Shown here: one piece after another, positions 10,301-18,597 of the stretch
Layout: every line of letters begins with the position of its first letter
Numbering within the stretch: the stretch's first letter is position 1
Source: Flavihumibacter sp. CACIAM 22H1
GTDB taxonomy: Bacteria; Bacteroidota; Bacteroidia; Chitinophagales; Chitinophagaceae
Assembly (NCBI RefSeq): GCF_001601815.1
Contig: NZ_LUKG01000032.1
Coordinates: 8,673 to 46,868, forward strand
Reading direction: 5' to 3'
Length of the DNA: 38,196 bases
Made by a program: the position numbers and the translations under genes
Notes under the pieces: generated by a model
Database searches by the model: none
The model's input: the letters and a program-made list of their open reading frames with translations, nothing else
What the model was told of the DNA's origin: nothing

Positions 10301-10598
10301 TGTCTTTGAAACGGCGGTTTCCCTGGTTCAGAAACAGTTTGTTTTCGCCCATATTGGCGGTAAAGAAGAGATCGGGCAGCCCATCGTTGTTGATATCGCC
10401 TACTGCCGTTCCGCCACCGTTAAAAAAATATTCGTAGGATAATACATTCAGCGCTTCTGTTTCCTGTATAGTATTGGAGAAAATAAGGCCTGTTTGGGAA
10501 GAAGGCAACTGTTTAAACCGTTTTTCCTGGGCGTGTAATGAATGCGGGCAAAGCTGCCAATAAACAATTGCAAGCAGTAGTATTGAACTGGTTTTCAT
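7317..10598 (-). CDS. Giant VCBS/FG-GAP repeat protein with ASPIC/UnbV domain
   Basis: 1093-residue exported protein with signal peptide (MKTSSILLLAIVYWQLCPHSLHAQ). I count about 14 calcium-binding-type repeats of the form D-x-D/N-x-D/N-G-x-x-D (for example DVNGDGWLDIYV, DFDNDGDLDLFL, DLDKDGFKELIL, DFNRDGKMDLLL) spread over the whole chain. This suggests two seven-bladed integrin-like beta-propellers. Between them, at about 515-590, lies an ASPIC/UnbV domain (GTGTKLYVYTG through VRIVWPN), as in CRTAC1-like proteins. No catalytic motif is seen; a surface carbohydrate- or protein-binding role is inferred. The gene follows susD by 131 nt with a terminator between, and precedes the haloperoxidase-like gene by 5 nt. 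It may therefore be a lower-expressed extension of the SusCD operon. The function of this class is not established. Confidence 0.9.
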   Translation of the reverse strand: MKTSSILLLAIVYWQLCPHSLHAQEKRFKQLPSSQTGLIFSNTIQETEALNVLSYEYFFNGGGTAVGDINNDGLPDLFFTANMGENKLFLNQGNRRFKDITNSASPLMKGRPNAWKTGVTMADVNGDGWLDIYVCYSGKVADDERRNQLFINQQNGTFTEQAAAYGLDDKSLSTQAAFFDFDNDGDLDLFLLNHSNKKIDNLELAKYRKDVDELAGSKLYQNNQNKFVDVSATAGIRQNPLTYGLGIVVADINQDGWQDVYVTNDYNEPDYCYLNNKNGSFTDVASDCFRYLAQFSMGADIADFNNDGLPDLVNLDMLPEDNKRQKLLQLQENYETFQLMTSQQLQKQYMRNMLQLNNGDGTFSEIGQLAGISNTDWSWCPLFADLDNDGFKDLFISNGYLRDYTNKDFLRYWGDYKVRKAIDREPAKLMDLVQAMPTTNLYNYVYRNNGDLSFSNQKESWGITDPGISSSAVYADLDLDGDLDLVINRVNKEVLVYENTSANTGDPNFLNIQVRYKDKNLFGTGTKLYVYTGNAVQYLEVNPARGYLSSLPYNQHIGLGKAGSADSVRIVWPNQMEQVLYSLKPGYHRISYGAVKPVALPAKRSTPLFQKTEKWISYQHKDPGINDFKRQLLMTFMYSSTGPILGEADLDKNGRQDLVVAGNENQAPVLYLQQPNGTFLERKLSLPESGFNRYFADLSLTDFNGDGFPDLYLAAGGYAYLEPGDSSLQDLLYMNDGNGHFTLSSKALPLVNQSSKSVVRTCDFDGDGDQDIFIGGRVVPGAYPTSPVSYLLVNNGRGEFTQAEIPFQAVGMITDAAWADLDKDGFKELILVGELMGIQVYSYSGESWKDKTAELFPGNWNGYWFSLRVTDLDGDGWDDLVLGNIGQNTQLKFSEQQPLELYYADFDGNGSIDPFLNFYIQGVSYPFVSRDELNEQMYSMRRKFSSYKDYSTAGMKELFTQEELNKAGKKTATVSQTLVLRNKKGRFERQALPVQAQFSVVTQILTDDFNRDGKMDLLLLGNRSDNRLKIGSMEANYGCLLLGTETGEYRYLPQPLSGLQLKGDCKNARLFKKGEDRYVVIGLNGQSIQFYKY

Positions 10599-10639
10599 GA
10601 TACTTTCAATTTAAGAAACTAATTGCAATCAGGATCTTA

Positions 10640-10674
10640 AAAAAAGAACAGGACTGTCACGGGGACAGCCCTGT
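10640..10674 (-). terminator. Rho-independent terminator after the first susD
   Basis: Arms ACAGG-a-CTGTC (10648-10658) and GACAG-c-CCTGT (10664-10674) form a stem with one mismatch and a 5-nt loop. Read on the minus strand it is followed by TTCTTTTTTT, the expected U-tract. It sits between susD and the VCBS/ASPIC gene and should reduce read-through into the latter. Confidence 0.8.
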
Positions 10675-10729
10675 CTTACGCTACATACTAAGAGAACTGC
10701 ATCTTTCTGCTACAAGAAAACGCAACTCA

Positions 10730-12349
10730 TTAATTGGCGGCATCCCACCATACTCTACCAATCCAGTTATCACCTCCCTGAATATCTGCAACACCTGCCT
10801 GGTAGCTCGGACCATTCAGGGTTGCTTCATTCAATGGAATAATCTGACGACGAGGAATTTGTCCATTAGAGAAGCCACCTGGGAAAACAACCGGTGTCAG
10901 CTGCGGATAACCAGATCTTCTCCAGTTATTCCACGCTTCCACAAAGCTGAAATAGGAGCCGGTAGTTGCCCAATATTGTTCATTAATCATTTTAAGCGAA
11001 GCATTCAGGCTGGAAACATCCAGCGGGTTAGCTGCTGCAAATGCATCGGCAGTGCCGGCGGAAATAGTAGCCGACGCATCCATTGTAGCAAGGGTTTGCA
11101 AGGCTGCTGAAACGCCGTTTCTATAGTGTTGTGCGGCTGTACCGGTAATGGTCCATCCTCTGGCAGCTGCCTCGGCTAAAAGGAAAGAGGTTTCAGCAAA
11201 GGTCATTACAATAACCGGTGCGTTCAGGTTGGTGGTTAACGCAGCACGCGGACGGCTGTATCTTCCGATCGGGGATAAATCACCACCGGTACCACTGCTA
11301 CCCGGATAGTTGGGCTCGTTAGTAATGTCTTTATCACCTTCGTTCATGTCATATCCGTTGGGTAAACCAACCTGGATACCTGCTGCATTATTACCGCTTT
11401 GTGAAACATCCGATGCGGCAGCAATACCTGCCGGTGGAATTTCAGCAAGGGCAGTTAAACGGGGGTCGTTGCTGGCTTTCAGGAAGTCGATGAAACGCTT
11501 GCTCCAACGAACCTGGTAAAAGTCGTCCGATACGCGGATAGCGGAAGAGTTCGGGTTGCCATATCCATTGGCAAAATCAACTCTTAACACATAGTTATCG
11601 GCTACGCTGGCCATTGGACCACCGGCGGCTGCTTTCTCTGCCCATTGTTTAGCCAGGCCTGCGTCAATTTTGGTCATGCGCATAGCCATACGAAGCATCA
11701 GGCTGTATCCGAGTTTTTTCCATTTGGCAATATCACCGGCATACGTAGATATGTCATTGGTAAATGCTGGTTGAGAAGCAGAAAAGCCACTGATGGCAGT
11801 TTCCAACTCAGCCAGTAAACCCAGGTATACATCTCTCTGGTTGTCGTACTTGGGGTTATTCAGGCCCTCATCGCCTCTTAAAGCCTCGCTATATGGAATC
11901 GGACCATAGAGATCGGAAATAAAGGCCAGGTTCATTACCTGTACAATTTTGGCAGCACTTTTCACATTTACTTTGGTTGCGTCGTCTCCCAGCAGCTTTA
12001 TCAATTGCTGGGCCTGCGTAGCACCAGTGAAACTATTGTTCCAACTATTGGCAGTGTAGGAATTAATATTACTGGAAGGCACATATTTATCCATATTAGA
12101 ATAATAGGTAGCACCACCTGTAGACGTAGAGGCCAATAACTGTACCCAGCCAGCCTGGAATAATAAGCTGCCGCTGTACCCTGTCATGGTGCCCAGGTAA
12201 CTCCGTTGCGCAGCCGGTAACAGGTAGGCGCCTTCGAAATTTCCCGGTGAAATCTGGAGTGGATTCGTATTTAGTTCTTCAAACCCCTTCGTACAGCCAA
12301 CCTGCAAGCCAGCCAGCAGAATTCCGGAATATATGAGTAGTTTTTTCAT
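10730..12349 (-). CDS. SusD/RagB family nutrient-binding outer-membrane lipoprotein (SusD-like_2 type)
   Basis: 539 residues. Lipoprotein signal MKKLLIYSGILLAGLQVGC with the lipobox cysteine at 19, so it is anchored at the outer membrane, where SusD proteins form the ligand-binding lid over a SusC channel. Family features: the N-terminal FEELNTNPLQISP segment, TPR-like helices (LIKLLGDDATKVNVKSAAKIVQVMNL region), and the C-terminal RRSGYPQLTPV...RRQIIPLNE block. It starts 11 nt downstream of its SusC partner, so they form one transport unit, and a terminator follows the gene. Ligand specificity cannot be read from the sequence; the neighbouring fucosidase suggests a glycan or glycopeptide, but SusD-like_2 members also handle peptides. 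Confidence 0.95.
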   Translation of the reverse strand: MKKLLIYSGILLAGLQVGCTKGFEELNTNPLQISPGNFEGAYLLPAAQRSYLGTMTGYSGSLLFQAGWVQLLASTSTGGATYYSNMDKYVPSSNINSYTANSWNNSFTGATQAQQLIKLLGDDATKVNVKSAAKIVQVMNLAFISDLYGPIPYSEALRGDEGLNNPKYDNQRDVYLGLLAELETAISGFSASQPAFTNDISTYAGDIAKWKKLGYSLMLRMAMRMTKIDAGLAKQWAEKAAAGGPMASVADNYVLRVDFANGYGNPNSSAIRVSDDFYQVRWSKRFIDFLKASNDPRLTALAEIPPAGIAAASDVSQSGNNAAGIQVGLPNGYDMNEGDKDITNEPNYPGSSGTGGDLSPIGRYSRPRAALTTNLNAPVIVMTFAETSFLLAEAAARGWTITGTAAQHYRNGVSAALQTLATMDASATISAGTADAFAAANPLDVSSLNASLKMINEQYWATTGSYFSFVEAWNNWRRSGYPQLTPVVFPGGFSNGQIPRRQIIPLNEATLNGPSYQAGVADIQGGDNWIGRVWWDAAN

Positions 12350-12360
12350 GTTCTAAAATT

Positions 12361-15300
12361 TTAGTTTTTACTTCCATTTTTAAAACGGAGGTTCAGGTTA
12401 AATCCAATCGTACGAGCTGTTGGTAAACTGGTTCCTTCTATACCTAAGTAATTGATGTTTGCACCAAAAGAAGCTTCTGGATCGATGTTATCAGATTTTT
12501 TCATGAAATAGAAGAGATTACGTCCTACCACTGAAATCGTAGCTCCTCTGAACAAAGGAACTTTGGTGAACAGATTTTCAGGGAAGGTATAACCCAGGTT
12601 GATCTGGCGCAGTTTTACGAAATCACCATCCAATACGTTGGTTTTGGTAATTCTTCTTGCCAGCTCTGTGTAATAGGATTGTGCAGGGGCTGCTTCGGTA
12701 TTTTGCTGACCATTTTCAAGGTAACCAATAGTGATACCTGATTCACGACCTTCTAAGGTCATTTTGTGCAAACCACGGGTCATAGCATAGTGCTGGGTTG
12801 CAGACAGGATATTATTACCATAGTTGAAATCGATCAGGAAAGAGAAGCTGAAACGCTTGTAGTTAAATTCGTTGTTCCATCCACCATAGGTTGTTGGCAG
12901 GGTGCTTCCCATCGGGATCAGGTTACCACGCAGCGGTAAACCATTGTCATCTACCAGTACATCGCCTTTTGCATCATACTTGTAATCAAATGCAAATATT
13001 TGCGGACCGGCATAACCAACTGCATAAGCAGTTACGGCATTTCCGATCACAGCACGGTTGGTACCCAGGTTAAGATTGGTTTTGTTTGGATTGGTAGCGA
13101 GGATCTTGTTTTTAACATAAGTGAAATTCACAGAGGAAGTCCAGGTGAAGTTTTTAGTCCGAATAGGAATTGCGGTTAATTGTACTTCCACCCCTTTATT
13201 CTGTGTTGAACCGGTTGCAACGAATCCGCTTGTAAAGCCAGAAGAAATACTGTAGGAAGCCGGCATAATTTCATCCTTGGTTTCGCGGGTATATGCGGCG
13301 AAATCAATGTTCAGTCGGCTATCGAAGAATCTCAGGTCAAACCCAACTTCAAATTCTGATACGGCAAACGGACGCAGCAGACCATTGGGCAGCGACTGGT
13401 TATAGTTTCCAACCGGAAGACCATTATAAGTGTTACCCAAAGAGTAATAAAGTGACGTGGTATAAGGACGTTGGGGCTCACCACTGGTTTGTGCATAAGA
13501 TGCTCTGAATTTACCATAGTTCAGTGCTTTTGAATTCAACAGATCGTGGAATACAAAACTGGCTGAAACAGATGGGGTAAAAATACCAGCTACATCAGAT
13601 GGGAAAGTTGAATACGCATCGTAACGACCGGTGGTACTCAAGGTGATCATGTTTTTGTATGCGAAATCCAATGAGTAGAAAGCAGAGTTAACCTGTTGCT
13701 TAGAGAAATCATACCCACGGTTGAAATTCACTACGTTATTGAACGTGTACTGATAAGGAACGATGAACGGACCACCACCCACAGAAATGCTTTCAAAACG
13801 ATTCACCCTTTTGTTAGCACCTACTGTAAAATCAAGGCCAAGGTCATCGGTAAGGTTACGATTACCTCCGATCAATGCCTCATAGTTAATTTCGGTTAAT
13901 TGAGATTTACCGATTCCATTTAAACCACCGCGGCGGTCTTGAGAATAGGCCGTTCCCCAGGGAGTTACACTGAAGCTGTTATCATCCGAATTATCATACC
14001 CTACACGACCCTGAACATACAACCATTTCAACAGGTCGTAACGAACAGAAGGCGTTACAATAATACGACGACGGCCGAGGTCATTCCGGAACTGGTTAAC
14101 CACGAAATAAGGGTTAGTTACATAAATATCGTCGCTGAAAACCGTCTCGTTTCCGGTAGCAGGGTCAAAACCAGGTGCTAACCAACGGATGTCTACGTTA
14201 TTAGCCAGAAAAAATCCATTATTAGCATTCAACGGACCATCACTCAGGTAAGGGCGGTTCTGAGAACGCTCATCTATATAATTACCAATCATGCTGATAC
14301 TCAGCTTATCGGTAATTTTTTGCGTAAAGTTCATGTTAACGGTATTCCGCTTAAGACCACTATTTGGCAGTATTGATTTACTGTCCAGATTAGAAAGACT
14401 TATACGGAAATTACCCATTTCACCACCTCTGGAAAAAGCAACCGTGTTGGTCATGCTGGGTCCATTGCGGTAAAAATTATTGATATTTCCTTTTACAGCA
14501 GAATATGGATAACTGTTTCCATCAAACTGTGTAACTGGCGATCCGTCTAAGCGGGCACCCCAGCTTAAACGGGCATTGGTTTGGGCAGCAGCGGCTGAGT
14601 TTGGCTTTTGACCGCCAACACCCTGACCATATTCATATTGCCAGTCGGTGAAGTCAAGCGCCCGGTCTACCATGTAGTTCAGGTTATAGTCGATATTATA
14701 ATCTCCTTTTCTGGCACTTTTGGTAGTAATTACAATAACACCGTTCGTAGCACGGTTTCCGTAAAGCGCAGAGGCAGACTGTCCTTTCAATACAGTCATG
14801 CTTTCAATATCATCCGGGTTCAGGTTTCCTAAACCATCTCCATTATCTGCACCACCCCACTCACCTGCAGCACCGCGCTGTGAGTTTTGCATGGGTACCC
14901 CATTGATTACAATCAAAGGAGAGCCGGAACCGGTCATACTGGGCATACCGCGCAGCAATAACTTGGAAGTACCACCCGGACCAGAAGACGTGCTGGAAAC
15001 TTTAAGACCAGCTACCCGTCCGGAAAGCGCATTACCTACGTTGGTTTCCCGTCCAACAGACAGGGCGTCATTTTTAACCGTAGTTACCGCGTAACCCACT
15101 TTCCTGGCTTCTTTTACGATACCAAGTGCGGTTACCACCACCTCGTCCAGGTTTCCTTCTCCCGGATCCAGTGATAACATGAGGCTGGTTTCGTTGGCAT
15201 CTACCGAAATGGTTTTAGTGGTGTAGCCAACTGAACTGATGTCTAACTGAAAAGCTCCTTCTGGCACTGTCATACTAAAGGAGCCATTGGCGTCGGTTAC

Positions 15301-15453
15301 CGCCGAGAAATTCTTCCCTTTCACTTTTAGTGTGGCAGAAGGAATTCCAGATCCGGTTTTTGAATCTTTCAATAAACCGGACAGTTGCCTGGTTTGTGCT
15401 GACAGAACCGAACTGATTAACAGCATCAGCACGAGCAGTCGTAATTCTCTCAT
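12361..15453 (-). CDS. SusC/RagA family TonB-linked outer-membrane transporter
   Basis: 1030 residues. Signal peptide (MRELRLLVLMLLISSVLSAQ), then a carboxypeptidase-regulatory-like domain at about 22-100, the VVVTALGI linker typical of SusC, a plug domain at about 115-245 (GNALSGRVAGLKV, LLLRGMPSM, PLIVINGVP, GNRATNGVIVITTK), and a 22-strand-type beta-barrel to the C terminus, which ends in alternating aromatic strands. No N-terminal STN signalling domain is present, unlike the other SusC in this window, so this copy probably transports without talking directly to FecR. Paired with the SusD 11 nt downstream. A 128-nt upstream gap containing small palindromes separates it from the fucosidase gene and may hold its own promoter. 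Confidence 0.96.
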   Translation of the reverse strand: MRELRLLVLMLLISSVLSAQTRQLSGLLKDSKTGSGIPSATLKVKGKNFSAVTDANGSFSMTVPEGAFQLDISSVGYTTKTISVDANETSLMLSLDPGEGNLDEVVVTALGIVKEARKVGYAVTTVKNDALSVGRETNVGNALSGRVAGLKVSSTSSGPGGTSKLLLRGMPSMTGSGSPLIVINGVPMQNSQRGAAGEWGGADNGDGLGNLNPDDIESMTVLKGQSASALYGNRATNGVIVITTKSARKGDYNIDYNLNYMVDRALDFTDWQYEYGQGVGGQKPNSAAAAQTNARLSWGARLDGSPVTQFDGNSYPYSAVKGNINNFYRNGPSMTNTVAFSRGGEMGNFRISLSNLDSKSILPNSGLKRNTVNMNFTQKITDKLSISMIGNYIDERSQNRPYLSDGPLNANNGFFLANNVDIRWLAPGFDPATGNETVFSDDIYVTNPYFVVNQFRNDLGRRRIIVTPSVRYDLLKWLYVQGRVGYDNSDDNSFSVTPWGTAYSQDRRGGLNGIGKSQLTEINYEALIGGNRNLTDDLGLDFTVGANKRVNRFESISVGGGPFIVPYQYTFNNVVNFNRGYDFSKQQVNSAFYSLDFAYKNMITLSTTGRYDAYSTFPSDVAGIFTPSVSASFVFHDLLNSKALNYGKFRASYAQTSGEPQRPYTTSLYYSLGNTYNGLPVGNYNQSLPNGLLRPFAVSEFEVGFDLRFFDSRLNIDFAAYTRETKDEIMPASYSISSGFTSGFVATGSTQNKGVEVQLTAIPIRTKNFTWTSSVNFTYVKNKILATNPNKTNLNLGTNRAVIGNAVTAYAVGYAGPQIFAFDYKYDAKGDVLVDDNGLPLRGNLIPMGSTLPTTYGGWNNEFNYKRFSFSFLIDFNYGNNILSATQHYAMTRGLHKMTLEGRESGITIGYLENGQQNTEAAPAQSYYTELARRITKTNVLDGDFVKLRQINLGYTFPENLFTKVPLFRGATISVVGRNLFYFMKKSDNIDPEASFGANINYLGIEGTSLPTARTIGFNLNLRFKNGSKN

Positions 15454-15581
15454 TATGCAATTTGTTTAATGATGAAAAATGGACTTGTTTCCAAGTATAT
15501 TTTCTGGTTACATCATTAAGTGCCTCATAATGAGATCTTGTAACAACTTGTTAAAGATTTTTTTTTAGATTTTCCGACTTT

Positions 15582-16997
15582 TTAAAAAACGAAGGCAATG
15601 GCGGGGGTTTTACCCAGCTCTTTTTTGAGTTTTGCCGGTATTTCAACGGTTACCTGATCACCTACCACCTTGTATTTCAACTTTTTACCGGTTTGCAATT
15701 CGGTAATCCCGGCCTTGCCCGGAAGATTTTTTGTCCAGCTGATGGTAGCCGGTAGTTCCTCCGTCTTAACCAGGTGAATGGCATATTTAGCCGACTTGTC
15801 TTTAGCCTGGGTAAAGAAAACAGCGCCATCGGCATAATGCTCGGTGGTACGGGTAGCATAGATAGCCCGTCCATTTTTTTTGAGCCATCCCCCAATTTCG
15901 GTTAAGCGGGCCACCGCTTCCTCCTGCAATACTCCTTCGGCAGTAGGCCCAACGCCTAATAACAAACTGCCTCCTTTGGCTACAATTTCCACCAATTGAT
16001 GAATTACCTGCGAAGCCGATTTATAGTGTTCATTGGGTACATAACCCCAGGCCCCACCCAGGGTTATGCAGGATTCCCAGGGATGCTCCAGCTTGGTATC
16101 CGGTACACGTTGCTCCGGTGTCTGGTAGTTTTCATAAGGTCCATGAACCGTTCTATCCACTACCAGTAACCCGGGTTGTTTTGCCCGGCTGTTGCGCGCA
16201 ATAGTGGCCATATCAATATCCTGGTCCCACTCCGGTATGGGAGCGCCCCAACTCCGAACCTCGTCATTAACGGTAACCAATGGGCGAACCCAGCCACCAT
16301 CGAGCCAAAGGATATCTACTTTCCCGTAATTACTCATGAGTTCATCGATCTGGTTATGGGTATATTGTTTAAAGGCCTGCCATCTCCAGGGAAATTTCCG
16401 GATATCATAGTTGTTGTTCCGGTTAGGGGTAGCGTACATTGGCCACCAGTAATTTTCAGAATGCCAGTCGGGCTTGCTAAAATAAGCGCCGATCAGCATA
16501 CCCTTTTTCCGAAAGGATTCAAATACATATTTTGCTACATCCGCCTTAGGATGGGAGGCGAATGGCCCCCGGGCAATCGAATAATCAGATTGTTTGGTAT
16601 CAAACATGGCAAAGCCATCGTGGTGCTTGGTGGTAAAAACCAGGTATTTCATACCGGCCGCTTCAGCAGCAGCAGCCCACTGGTCAGGGTCAAAACGGGT
16701 GGGATTAAATTTTTTACTCAGGCCCCAATACCATTGTTTGAAGTTCTCATAATTGGAGGTACTATCTCTGGTTATCCAGTCCTCTGAACAAAGCGCCCAG
16801 GATTCGATCATGCCCGGAACAGCATAAACACCCCAGTGAATAATCATCCCGAATTTCTGGTCGCGCCAGTTCTCCAGCTTTTCTTTTACCAGGGGATCGG
16901 TTGGCCATTCGTATTGGGTGGATTGATGATGCAGGGAGTTTTGTGCCTGTACGCCTAAAGCAAAAAAAGCCGTTACGCAAACCAGTAATCTTTTCAT
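15582..16997 (-). CDS. Alpha-L-fucosidase, glycoside hydrolase family 29
   Basis: 471-residue exported retaining alpha-L-fucosidase (signal MKRLLVCVTAFFALGVQAQ). Removes terminal alpha-linked L-fucose from glycans in the periplasm or at the cell surface. Visible family motifs: FGMIIHWGVYAVPG (N-terminal barrel strand), FTTKHHDGFAMFDTKQSDYS, and ILWLDGGWV, whose Asp233 is the likely catalytic nucleophile. The acid/base residue varies among GH29 proteins and I did not assign it. A short beta-sandwich tail (about 390-471) follows the barrel. Subfamily A versus B, and hence linkage preference, is not decided. The gene lies 30 nt after the upstream susD and before the second SusC, embedded in the sigma/FecR-controlled run. 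Confidence 0.95.
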   Translation of the reverse strand: MKRLLVCVTAFFALGVQAQNSLHHQSTQYEWPTDPLVKEKLENWRDQKFGMIIHWGVYAVPGMIESWALCSEDWITRDSTSNYENFKQWYWGLSKKFNPTRFDPDQWAAAAEAAGMKYLVFTTKHHDGFAMFDTKQSDYSIARGPFASHPKADVAKYVFESFRKKGMLIGAYFSKPDWHSENYWWPMYATPNRNNNYDIRKFPWRWQAFKQYTHNQIDELMSNYGKVDILWLDGGWVRPLVTVNDEVRSWGAPIPEWDQDIDMATIARNSRAKQPGLLVVDRTVHGPYENYQTPEQRVPDTKLEHPWESCITLGGAWGYVPNEHYKSASQVIHQLVEIVAKGGSLLLGVGPTAEGVLQEEAVARLTEIGGWLKKNGRAIYATRTTEHYADGAVFFTQAKDKSAKYAIHLVKTEELPATISWTKNLPGKAGITELQTGKKLKYKVVGDQVTVEIPAKLKKELGKTPAIAFVF

Positions 16998-17027
16998 ACA
17001 ACTGTATTAGGAAAATTTTTCAAGTAA

Positions 17028-18596
17028 TTAGTTAGCCCAGAAAATGGGAAAATACAACTTATCCTTATCACGTACTGCCCCATAATTCACATTATACGTT
17101 ATTTCATTACCCGGATATAATAATCGTTTCGGCGGTGTGGGGGCTTCGGGCTGGCTGTTGACAGGAAAATTCAACACCGGGAAGCCGGTTCTTCTTTGTT
17201 CTGCCCAGGCCTGGTTAGCTTGTAGAAAACCAAAGTGCACCCAACGTTGCAAAGCAATTTTTTCTAATTTTTCCGTGGAACTGCCCATCAGCTGAATGCC
17301 CGGCTCCTGTAAAAACCCGGCCAGTTCCTCGGCACCGGGAAAAGGCTCCGGTTGTTTATAGGCGCTGTTCAGTTGTTGTAAATGATAATAAAACTGGATG
17401 GATTGCTGAATACCTGTATAATACCATTTTTCAGCATCGCCCCCTCCCCATCGCAGGAAGGCTTCGGCTTTCAAAAAACTAAGTTCCGCTGCGGTAATTA
17501 CGATACCAGGGATACGAGCATTGTATAAAAAGGTGGCCGAATCCAGCACTGCAAATTTCCCCAGGTTTACCTGTTGCTGCTCCAGGGTCCAATTAATAGG
17601 AAGTGCTTTATACGTTGGGTTTGCACCATTTTTATCGAAAAAAACGGGTATCCTTGGGTCTTTCACCGGCAACATAGCCGATTCCAGCAAAAAATAAGGG
17701 GCTGGGTGATTGGTAAGTTCGGTTAGGGCATCCCGTAAGTTAAGCGTATAATTGGCCAGGGGCTGCAATAATATATCTTCCTGCTGGGGCTGGTAACGGT
17801 CCTGTGTACTGAGTAGCGGAAAAAGTTCCGGTTGCGCCAGCATTTCACGCACTTCCTGCCTGGCAAAATTTTCCTGTACCCCGGATATACGCATAAGCAG
17901 CCTTAGTCTTAATCCATTGGCATAACTCCGCCATTTTTGCAGGTCGCCAGTCAATAAAAAATCCTGTGTAGCAAAAAGATTGCGTACCGGCACATCGGGC
18001 TGAACCTCCGAAAAATATTGATTCAGCGCTTTTAATGCTGCAATCGCTTCGGTATAAATAGCGGCGGCATCGTCAAACTTTGCCATCACCGGTTCTCCAC
18101 GGGCATTTAAACTGCCGGCTTCGCTGAACGGAATATCTCCCCACAGATCTACCATCTGGCAAGCCTGGTCGTACCAAACAACCTGGGCCGCCTGCAGGAA
18201 GACCCGCATTTTTTCTTTTTCCGTATCGTTTAAGGCCTGGTATAATTTTTCAATTTCCCGGTACAGGGCCATGGTGCCTGTTCCGTTTCCAATGGGCCGG
18301 TAAAAATCATTCCACCGGCTTTCCGTATAACTACCGTTTTGCTGGTAAACACCCGGTGTATTCAGGTAGCCGATCGTTTGGCTGTAGATGCCGGTATGCA
18401 TGGCCACAAATGTGCGGATTTCCCAGTATGAAGGCCGAACCCGGTAATTATTGAGCAGTTCGGAAAACAATTTCTCTATTCTTGCCGAACTCAACTGATC
18501 GGGATCATAGTATAGTTTTTCCAGTTTTTTGGAACAGGAAATGCCCGTTAGCAGCAGGCAATAGAAGAGGATGGTATACGATTTTCTTTTCTTCAT
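17028..18596 (-). CDS. SusD/RagB family outer-membrane lipoprotein (SusD-like_2 type), second copy
   Basis: 522-residue ligand-binding partner of the adjacent SusC. The frame is open upstream, but I chose the ATG at 18596: the protein then starts MKKRKSYTILFYCLLLTGISC, a clean lipoprotein signal, one base after the SusC stop. Starting at 18713 would add 39 residues and overlap susC. Features include YYDPDQLSSARIEKLF at the mature N terminus, a helical repeat core, and the C-terminal EQRRTGFPVLNFP block with PPKRLLYPGNE, matching the end of SusD-like_2 proteins. Clearly diverged from the other SusD in this window, so the two pairs probably bind different ligands. Followed 30 nt later by the fucosidase. 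Confidence 0.92.
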   Translation of the reverse strand: MKKRKSYTILFYCLLLTGISCSKKLEKLYYDPDQLSSARIEKLFSELLNNYRVRPSYWEIRTFVAMHTGIYSQTIGYLNTPGVYQQNGSYTESRWNDFYRPIGNGTGTMALYREIEKLYQALNDTEKEKMRVFLQAAQVVWYDQACQMVDLWGDIPFSEAGSLNARGEPVMAKFDDAAAIYTEAIAALKALNQYFSEVQPDVPVRNLFATQDFLLTGDLQKWRSYANGLRLRLLMRISGVQENFARQEVREMLAQPELFPLLSTQDRYQPQQEDILLQPLANYTLNLRDALTELTNHPAPYFLLESAMLPVKDPRIPVFFDKNGANPTYKALPINWTLEQQQVNLGKFAVLDSATFLYNARIPGIVITAAELSFLKAEAFLRWGGGDAEKWYYTGIQQSIQFYYHLQQLNSAYKQPEPFPGAEELAGFLQEPGIQLMGSSTEKLEKIALQRWVHFGFLQANQAWAEQRRTGFPVLNFPVNSQPEAPTPPKRLLYPGNEITYNVNYGAVRDKDKLYFPIFWAN

Positions 18597-18597
18597 A

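Noticed and set aside
16176-16787. 203-codon plus-strand ORF inside the fucosidase gene
   Set aside because: Overlaps GH29 catalytic motifs on the other strand; no domain visible.
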